Assembly (NCBI GenBank): GCA_964342695.1
Contig: CAYFFV010000028.1
Location: 1-20,074 of the forward strand
Length of the DNA stretch: 20,074 nt
Reading direction: 5' to 3'
From: CAYFFV01 sp964342695
GTDB lineage: Bacteria > Acidobacteriota > Vicinamibacteria > Vicinamibacterales > UBA8438
Shown here: one piece after another, positions 15,866 through 20,074 of the stretch
How the letters are laid out: each line of letters opens with the position of its first letter
How positions within the stretch are numbered: the first letter of the stretch is position 1
Translations under genes and position numbers: made by a program
The notes under the pieces: model-generated
What the model was told of the DNA's origin: nothing
Databases searched by the model: none
The model's input: the letters and a program-made list of their open reading frames with translations, nothing else

Positions 15866-16369
15866 ATGATAAATAATCTAACCTCAACGAAAGTAGAACC
15901 TCAAAAGACACCATTGATTGAAGGTGTGCAAACTAAGAACCTCAAGGTGATACCAGATGAACGAGGATGGTTGATGGAAATTCTTCGCTCAGATGACAGT
16001 GATTACTTTCAAAAGTTTGGCCAGGTGTATCTCTCCGCCACTTACCCCGGCGCCGTTAAAGCTTGGCACTACCACAAAACTCAGATCGATAACTTTGTCT
16101 GCATTGCAGGCATGATTAAGCTCGTACTCATTGACACTCGTAAAGATTCACCTACTGAAGGTTTAACGAATGAATTTTTTATAGGCTCGCTTAACCCGAT
16201 GCTTGTCCAAGTTCCGAATCTTGTATACCACGGGTGGAAATGTATTAGCTCTGAAACATCGAGAGTCATTAATGTTTCCACGGAGTTATACGATTACGAG
16301 AATCCAGACGAGTACCGGCTTGCACCGCACGGTGAACTCCCGTACGACTGGTCCAGAAAAGATGGTTAA
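15866..16369 (+). CDS. rfbC: dTDP-4-dehydrorhamnose 3,5-epimerase family cupin protein
   Basis: A 167-aa single-domain cupin. The RmlC-like framework is visible: PDERGWLMEILRSDD near the N-terminus, GQVYLSATYPGAVKAWHYHK (the place of the canonical RGLHYQ with its catalytic His), LVLIDTRKDSPTEG, VPNLVYHGWKC, then STELYDYENPDEYRL with the usual Tyr region and a closing PYDW. The Arg-Gly of the standard motif is Lys-Ala and the Gln is His-Lys, so it belongs to a divergent branch. It would epimerise dTDP-4-keto-6-deoxyglucose at C3 and/or C5. It lies 6 nt after rmlA and overlaps rmlB by 8 nt. A 3-epimerase or 5-epimerase of a related pathway is possible, so the exact product is unsettled. Confidence 0.8.
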   Translation: MINNLTSTKVEPQKTPLIEGVQTKNLKVIPDERGWLMEILRSDDSDYFQKFGQVYLSATYPGAVKAWHYHKTQIDNFVCIAGMIKLVLIDTRKDSPTEGLTNEFFIGSLNPMLVQVPNLVYHGWKCISSETSRVINVSTELYDYENPDEYRLAPHGELPYDWSRKDG

Positions 16370-17372
16370 TGTCTTAGTTACGGGTGGAGCTGGCTTTATA
16401 GGAAGTAATTTTGTTCGCTACGCACTAGAAGTACATCCGAGCTGGCACATCACCACTTTAGACAAACTAACTTATGCAGGACGGCGAGAGAATCTCAATG
16501 ATTTTCTCAAAAATCCTCGCCACCATTTTGTCCACGGCGACATCGCAGATTCAAGCGTGTCAGGTCCTTTGGTTAAGAATTCTCAATTTATTTTCAACTT
16601 TGCCGCTGAAACCCATGTCGACCGGGCCATTAAAGAGGCAGGGATTTTCATAAATACAGATATATATGGAACATTTGTTCTTCTCGAAGCAGCCCGATCT
16701 GCAAAAAGGCTAAAACGTTTCGTTCAAGTGTCGACCGATGAGGTTTACGGTAACGTGCCGACTGGCACCTCAAAAGAAACAGACGAGTTGCGTCCACGTA
16801 ATCCATATTCTGCAAGTAAAGCCGGCGCAGATAGATTAGCCTATAGCTACTGGGCGACTTACGACATTCCGATTTTAATCACAAGAGCTTCCAATAATTA
16901 CGGACCCCGACAGTTTCCGGAGAAATTGATACCACTTTTTATTTCAAATGCTATGGACAACCTCCCACTACCCTTATATGGAGACGGACATCAAGTCAGA
17001 GATTGGCTGCATGTGCTAGATCACTGCCACGCAATCGACTTCTTGCTCAAACATGGAGAACCAGGTCAGGTCTACAATATCGGTGGCAATAATGAGATGG
17101 AAAATGGAACACTAACTAAATGCATCTTAGAGATACTTGACCGACCGCTTTCTTTAATAAAACATATTGACGACAGGCCTGGGCATGATCGTCGTTACCA
17201 ATTGGACACGAACAAATTACACAAGCTAGGATGGAGTCCACAAATCAATCTCTCCGACGGACTTCCAAATGTCGTTGAATGGTACTGCAACAATCAATCA
17301 TGGTGGCGAACCATTAAAGATGATCCTATTTTTCGTGCCTATTATAAAAAACAATACGGAAATCTCGAATAG
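16362..17372 (+). CDS. rmlB: dTDP-glucose 4,6-dehydratase
   Basis: An extended short-chain dehydrogenase that converts dTDP-glucose to dTDP-4-keto-6-deoxyglucose using bound NAD+. From the ATG at 16362 the protein is 336 aa and begins MVNVLVTGGAGFIGSN, the Rossmann Gly motif in its normal N-terminal place. Further blocks are NFAAETHVDRAI, VSTDEVYG (with the catalytic Asp-Glu), PYSASKAGADRLA (Tyr-x3-Lys), RASNNYGPRQFPEKLIPLFI, YGDGHQVRDWLHV and YNIGG. The frame is open upstream to 16203, but those 53 residues are a shadow of the preceding gene, so I reject that start. It overlaps the epimerase gene by 8 nt, and the next gene starts 12 nt on. It is the gene that fixes the cluster as a dTDP-6-deoxysugar pathway. 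Confidence 0.94.
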   Translation: MVNVLVTGGAGFIGSNFVRYALEVHPSWHITTLDKLTYAGRRENLNDFLKNPRHHFVHGDIADSSVSGPLVKNSQFIFNFAAETHVDRAIKEAGIFINTDIYGTFVLLEAARSAKRLKRFVQVSTDEVYGNVPTGTSKETDELRPRNPYSASKAGADRLAYSYWATYDIPILITRASNNYGPRQFPEKLIPLFISNAMDNLPLPLYGDGHQVRDWLHVLDHCHAIDFLLKHGEPGQVYNIGGNNEMENGTLTKCILEILDRPLSLIKHIDDRPGHDRRYQLDTNKLHKLGWSPQINLSDGLPNVVEWYCNNQSWWRTIKDDPIFRAYYKKQYGNLE

Positions 17373-17384
17373 GCGAGTGCCCAA

Positions 17385-18353
17385 TTGAGTACAGTGTTAG
17401 TAACTGGAGCAACGGGATTCGTCGGAACATACCTGCTCGAGCTTCTCACAAAAAATTATCCTGAAAAAACTTTAATCGGGTGGCATCTGAAAGACTCACC
17501 AATCTCATCGTCCAAGCTTGCGTCAAGTTCGTCTAACAACGTTCTTGGCTCTGTCCAGTGGCATAAAGTTGATCTCCTGAATCAATCAAGTCTCAGAGAA
17601 TCTTTATCGAAAATTCGTCCCCAAGAAATCTATCATTGTGCTGCCGCAGCCACTGTTCATGGCTCTTGGAAAAACACAAGCGCAGCATTAAAAACCAACG
17701 TCTACGGCACTCACCTACTCTTGGATACTGTTCGGGAAGTATCACCTGATTCTAAAGTTCTGATACCAGGTTCTGCCTTGGTGTACAAACCATCAGCAAA
17801 CGCGCTGCATGAAACTTCTCCTCTAGAACCAGTAAGTCCGTATGGCGTCTCAAAACTTGGACAGGAACTCATCGCAAAGCATTTTGTCCGAGAAGGCCTT
17901 AGCGTTATTATCACACGGTCTTTTACACATTTTGGACCAAGACAAGCTGCTACATACGCTATTTCAAGTTTCGCAAAACAAATCGTACAAATTGAAAAAG
18001 GATTGACGCCTGCAACAATCAATGTCGGAAATCTCGAGGCAAAACGTGACCTCACAGACGTAAGAGATACCGTTGCCGCGTATGAGCATCTAATGAAAAA
18101 AGGGAAACCTGGTCGAATTTACAATGTTTGCTCTGGTCGGGCATATTCGATCAGAGAAGTTCTAAATCTACTACGAGGTGAAACCAATAAAAATATTTCG
18201 ATTCATGTTGATCAGACAAGATTGCGTCCGAACGATAATGAATTGCTGCTTGGTGACCTTTCTCGTATTAAGACCGAGATCGGCTGGAAACCAAAAATCT
18301 CTTTAAAAGATGCACTAAAAAATTTACTTGATTACTGGAGAACCACCTTATAA
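17385..18353 (+). CDS. Rmd-like extended SDR (NDP-4-keto-6-deoxysugar reductase/epimerase)
   Basis: A 322-aa NAD(P)-dependent sugar-nucleotide enzyme. The Gly motif is VLVTGATGFVGTYL at the N-terminus. The catalytic triad region shows IPGSALVYKP and PYGVSKLGQELIAK (Tyr-x3-Lys). Later blocks NVGNLEAKRDLTDVRDTVAAY, YNVCSGRAYSIREVL and RPNDNELLLGD resemble GDP-6-deoxy-D-mannose reductase (Rmd) and relatives. The start is TTG at 17385; it gives MSTVLVTGATGF, the expected N-terminus, and no ATG or GTG is suitable. It ends the row rmlA-rfbC-rmlB, in the place where rmlD would stand, so it may reduce the dTDP-4-keto sugar to dTDP-rhamnose, 6-deoxytalose or a fucose epimer. A GDP-sugar role is equally open, though no GDP-mannose dehydratase gene is in the window. 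Confidence 0.82.
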   Translation: MSTVLVTGATGFVGTYLLELLTKNYPEKTLIGWHLKDSPISSSKLASSSSNNVLGSVQWHKVDLLNQSSLRESLSKIRPQEIYHCAAAATVHGSWKNTSAALKTNVYGTHLLLDTVREVSPDSKVLIPGSALVYKPSANALHETSPLEPVSPYGVSKLGQELIAKHFVREGLSVIITRSFTHFGPRQAATYAISSFAKQIVQIEKGLTPATINVGNLEAKRDLTDVRDTVAAYEHLMKKGKPGRIYNVCSGRAYSIREVLNLLRGETNKNISIHVDQTRLRPNDNELLLGDLSRIKTEIGWKPKISLKDALKNLLDYWRTTL

Positions 18354-18421
18354 AACAGCGCCCGCAGCGAGGCTCTTAATTTCTACAACGGTTTCCAAAA
18401 GACTCGATAAAAGCCTTAATC

Positions 18422-19258
18422 CTATCCTTGGCCGAGTAATTTTTTAATACGTTGATCAGTTGCCGGATGTGTACTGAAAAGCGAAGATACTCCTCGGCCA
18501 GAAAATGGCTTCATGATGAACATATGTGCCGTAGCAGGGTTAGCATCAAGAGGTACCCGCCTTACAGTTGCATCAATTTTTTTTAATGCATCTGCTAATC
18601 CATACGGGGTTCCAATAATTTCTGCTGCCGCGCGATCAGCAGCAAACTCTCTGGATCGAGAAATAGCCATCTGAATCATCATAGCTGCCATAGGGGCAAC
18701 AATAGCAACTATTAACAGAGCAATCGGATTTGAATCGTTTCGATCTCGGCCACCAAATCCACCAAATATCGCAGCCCATTGGGCCATATTGGCCAGCATC
18801 ATTATTGCAGCAGCAACTGTCGCAGCAACCGAGCTAATTAAAATATCCCTATGTTTTATATGTGCAAGTTCATGAGCAATTACACCCTCAAGTTCACGCT
18901 CATCAAGTAAACGAATAATTCCTTCAGTCGCAGCTACCGCAGCGTGCTGGGGATTTCGTCCGGTCGCAAAAGCATTAGGAGAATCCGTTGGTATGACATA
19001 AACACGCGGTAGCGGTAAATTGGCTTGCCGTGCCAATCGTGCCGTCATCTCGTACAAAGGATGGCCAGAACCAACTTCGGTTGCCTTATACATTCTGAGA
19101 ACGACTTTATCTGAAAACCAATAGGACCCAAAATTCATTACAATAGCGAAAATAAAGGCAACTACTAAACCAACTTGACCTCCAAGCGCACGCCCAATCA
19201 TTAGAAACAACGCACTAAGTAAAACTAAGAGCAGTCCGGTCTTAAATGTATTGGCCAT
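18422..19258 (-). CDS. htpX: Membrane zinc metalloprotease HtpX
   Basis: An inner-membrane M48 protease that degrades misfolded membrane proteins. The 278-aa protein has two N-terminal TM helices (about 7-22 and 28-46). The zinc motif is HELAH at 129-133 with the third ligand Glu204 in SREFAADRAAAE, and two more hydrophobic segments lie between (about 140-165 and 178-198). GRNPQHAAVAATEGI and the closing STHPATDQRIKKL are family blocks. All zinc ligands are present. The ATG at 19258 has no SD; a promoter-like TAGACG-N17-TATTCT ends 9 nt before it, which suggests a leaderless transcript. It is convergent with the SDR gene across 68 nt with no clear terminator. Confidence 0.95.
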   Translation of the reverse strand: MANTFKTGLLLVLLSALFLMIGRALGGQVGLVVAFIFAIVMNFGSYWFSDKVVLRMYKATEVGSGHPLYEMTARLARQANLPLPRVYVIPTDSPNAFATGRNPQHAAVAATEGIIRLLDERELEGVIAHELAHIKHRDILISSVAATVAAAIMMLANMAQWAAIFGGFGGRDRNDSNPIALLIVAIVAPMAAMMIQMAISRSREFAADRAAAEIIGTPYGLADALKKIDATVRRVPLDANPATAHMFIMKPFSGRGVSSLFSTHPATDQRIKKLLGQG

Positions 19259-19267
19259 AATAAAAAT

Positions 19268-19296
19268 AGAATAATCTTTATTTTATTTCCCGTCTA
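19268..19296 (-). promoter_or_regulatory. Candidate promoter for htpX
   Basis: Reverse strand: -35 TAGACG (19291-19296), 17 nt, then -10 TATTCT (19268-19273), each four of six to consensus. The predicted start is 2-3 nt before the ATG at 19258, so the mRNA would have almost no leader. Confidence 0.4.
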
Positions 19297-19328
19297 CACA
19301 CACCAATATCTCTCTTTCTTGAAAGTCA

Positions 19329-19380
19329 CATAATGGCGTACCTGCTTGCACCAAAGCGCACACCCTCCCATAATGGAGTA
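19329..19380 (+). repeat. 12-bp direct repeat upstream of the secreted-protein gene
   Basis: CATAATGGCGTA (19329-19340) and CATAATGGAGTA (19369-19380) match at 11 of 12 bases and are spaced 40 bp apart. The second copy contains the candidate -10 CATAAT. It could be a duplicated promoter or regulator site; chance is not excluded. Confidence 0.4.
19346..19374 (+). promoter_or_regulatory. Candidate promoter for the small secreted protein gene
   Basis: TTGCAC (19346-19351), 17 nt, CATAAT (19369-19374; five of six to consensus). The GTG start at 19382 lies 7 nt after the -10, so the start site and start codon nearly coincide. The -35 matches only in its TTG. Confidence 0.38.
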
Positions 19381-19381
19381 A

Positions 19382-19873
19382 GTGATCCGTAAATTTCTCA
19401 TCATAATCTGTACAGGAATCTCACTCTCGACGGTTGTTACCGTGGCGGGAGAACCTCAAATTCCTGCTGAGCAAGTAAACCCTCAAGAAGAATCCTCGGT
19501 TCCCATGGAAAAAAATTTGGGATTTCCAGTTTATCCGAACGCAACTTTTCTTAGATCATACGACGCCAGTATGGGGCAACGGTACTTTCTCTTTGGAAGT
19601 AATACAGATTTCTCTGATATGGTCCAGTACTATCAGGTTGTATTAGACGAAAGAGGGAGGCAGGTTTTTGACGCCCCCGCAACCCACATGTTTGAGATCG
19701 GTCGATTTCAGGAAGAAGACATGGCGTTTCCACCAGGGGTAACAATCAAGGATTACACATGGAATGACTCGGAAGGTTATTTACATCTATCTGAAGACTC
19801 TAAGGTGGAACGTTTCCGCACGATTATTCAGATTGTTCCGGCCCCACAGGCAGCAGCAACACTTGAACGATAA
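19382..19873 (+). CDS. Small secreted protein of unknown function
   Basis: A 163-aa protein with a signal peptide (basic IRK, hydrophobic 5-20, likely cut after VAG at residue 23), so it is exported. The mature part is hydrophilic. Conserved-looking stretches are GFPVYPNATFLRSYDA, GQRYFLFGSN, FSDMVQYYQVVL and DAPATHMFEIGRF, ending with a short alanine-rich tail. I recognise the layout (YPNA..., YY..VL, FDAPATHMFEIGRF) from uncharacterised exported proteins that I associate with Acidobacteriota, but I can name no function and cannot run a search here. There are no cysteines after the signal peptide and no TM helix. The start is GTG at 19382; there is no SD, and a -10-like CATAAT lies just upstream. 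It is convergent with thiC, with only 13 nt between the stops. Confidence 0.75.
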   Translation: MIRKFLIIICTGISLSTVVTVAGEPQIPAEQVNPQEESSVPMEKNLGFPVYPNATFLRSYDASMGQRYFLFGSNTDFSDMVQYYQVVLDERGRQVFDAPATHMFEIGRFQEEDMAFPPGVTIKDYTWNDSEGYLHLSEDSKVERFRTIIQIVPAPQAAATLER

Positions 19874-19886
19874 AAGCGCCTACGAT

Positions 19887-20074
19887 TTACTTGCCAGTTA
19901 CATATATCTGACCATTCTCTTTAAATTGAGCAGATTTTTCCTTCATACCTTCGACAGCAGCTTCATCTTCATTTAATCCACGCTCCGACGCAAAATCACG
20001 AAGTTGTTGCGTTAATTCCATACTGCAAAATTTGGGACCACACATCGAACAGAAATGTGCCGCTTTCGCATTTT
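19887..20074 (-). CDS. thiC: Phosphomethylpyrimidine synthase ThiC, C-terminal end (partial)
   Basis: The reverse-strand frame enters from the right edge and ends with TAA at 19887-19889 (62 complete codons). It reads NAKAAHFCSMCGPKFCSM, the radical-SAM cluster motif C-x2-C-x4-C that ThiC carries near its C-terminus, and then a tail of about 45 residues (TQQLRDFASERGLNEDEAA...) ending YVTGK. ThiC turns aminoimidazole ribotide into the pyrimidine of thiamine. Most of the protein, and any upstream TPP riboswitch, lie outside the window. All three cluster cysteines are present. Confidence 0.93.
   Translation of the reverse strand, partial: NAKAAHFCSMCGPKFCSMELTQQLRDFASERGLNEDEAAVEGMKEKSAQFKENGQIYVTGK

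Noticed and set aside
16203..16361. N-terminal extension of rmlB
   Set aside because: The 53 extra residues overlap the epimerase gene in another frame, and the Rossmann motif normally begins within the first ten residues, as it does from the ATG at 16362.
18354..18421. Terminator between the converging SDR and htpX genes
   Set aside because: Only a distant AGGCT/AGCCT pairing with no T-run can be drawn; not enough to call a terminator.
19874..19886. TPP riboswitch for thiC
   Set aside because: The thiC start and leader are beyond the right edge; only its 3' end is present, and the short gap to the convergent gene holds no structure.
1..20074. Defence, prophage, integron or biosynthetic island
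   Set aside because: No transposase, integrase, toxin-antitoxin, CRISPR, restriction or NRPS/PKS gene is seen; gene content is conserved housekeeping plus one sugar cluster.

Overview
The window is a compact chromosomal segment from a diderm (LPS-bearing) bacterium; nearly all of it is housekeeping and cell-envelope genes. Outer-membrane LPS transport (lptD), a dTDP-sugar cluster, a single folC, an H+/Na+-type membrane pyrophosphatase, a HEAT-repeat/cyclophilin lipoprotein and a small secreted protein of a type I associate with Acidobacteriota together suggest a moderately AT-rich member of Acidobacteriota or a neighbouring phylum. This placement is an inference from gene content and not a phylogenetic result.

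Layout. (1) Positions 1-5689, minus strand, read right to left: tgt, yajC, secD, secF, uppP and then the N-terminal part of hppA, which runs off the left edge. This is the common tgt-yajC-secDF export block followed by lipid-carrier recycling (UppP) and an ion-pumping pyrophosphatase. (2) Positions 5702-6928, plus strand: ddl (D-Ala-D-Ala ligase), divergent from tgt. (3) Positions 6929-7326: a 35-codon lysine-repeat mini-protein with a near-consensus promoter, a perfect Shine-Dalgarno and a strong bidirectional terminator. It is the best-equipped expression unit in the window. (4) Positions 7327-9459, minus: a lipoprotein fusing HEAT repeats to a cyclophilin domain. (5) Positions 9549-18353, plus: deoxynucleoside kinase, accD, folC, lptD, rmlA (long form), an RmlC-family epimerase, rmlB and an Rmd-like short-chain reductase. 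From accD onward the genes overlap or abut. This ties fatty-acid initiation, folate, LPS export and deoxysugar supply into one apparent transcription unit. (6) Positions 18422-19258, minus: htpX. (7) Positions 19382-19873, plus: a small secreted protein. (8) Positions 19887-20074, minus: the C-terminal end of thiC.

How they fit together: SecDF-YajC, HtpX, the lipoprotein foldase candidate and LptD serve export and quality control of envelope proteins. UppP and Ddl supply peptidoglycan precursors. The rml-type cluster makes a dTDP-6-deoxysugar, probably for LPS O-antigen or another surface glycan, and sits directly behind the LPS translocon gene.

The points that deserve a second look are the lysine pentapeptide mini-protein with its structured leader, a folC that appears to lack any ATG/GTG/TTG start, a set of promoters placed 7-10 nt before SD-less start codons (leaderless mRNAs), an inverted-repeat operator between two divergent genes, a cyclophilin domain lacking the catalytic arginine, and a rhamnose-type cluster with an Rmd-like reductase in the place of rmlD. 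I saw no CRISPR array, transposase, tRNA, rRNA, prophage or defence system.
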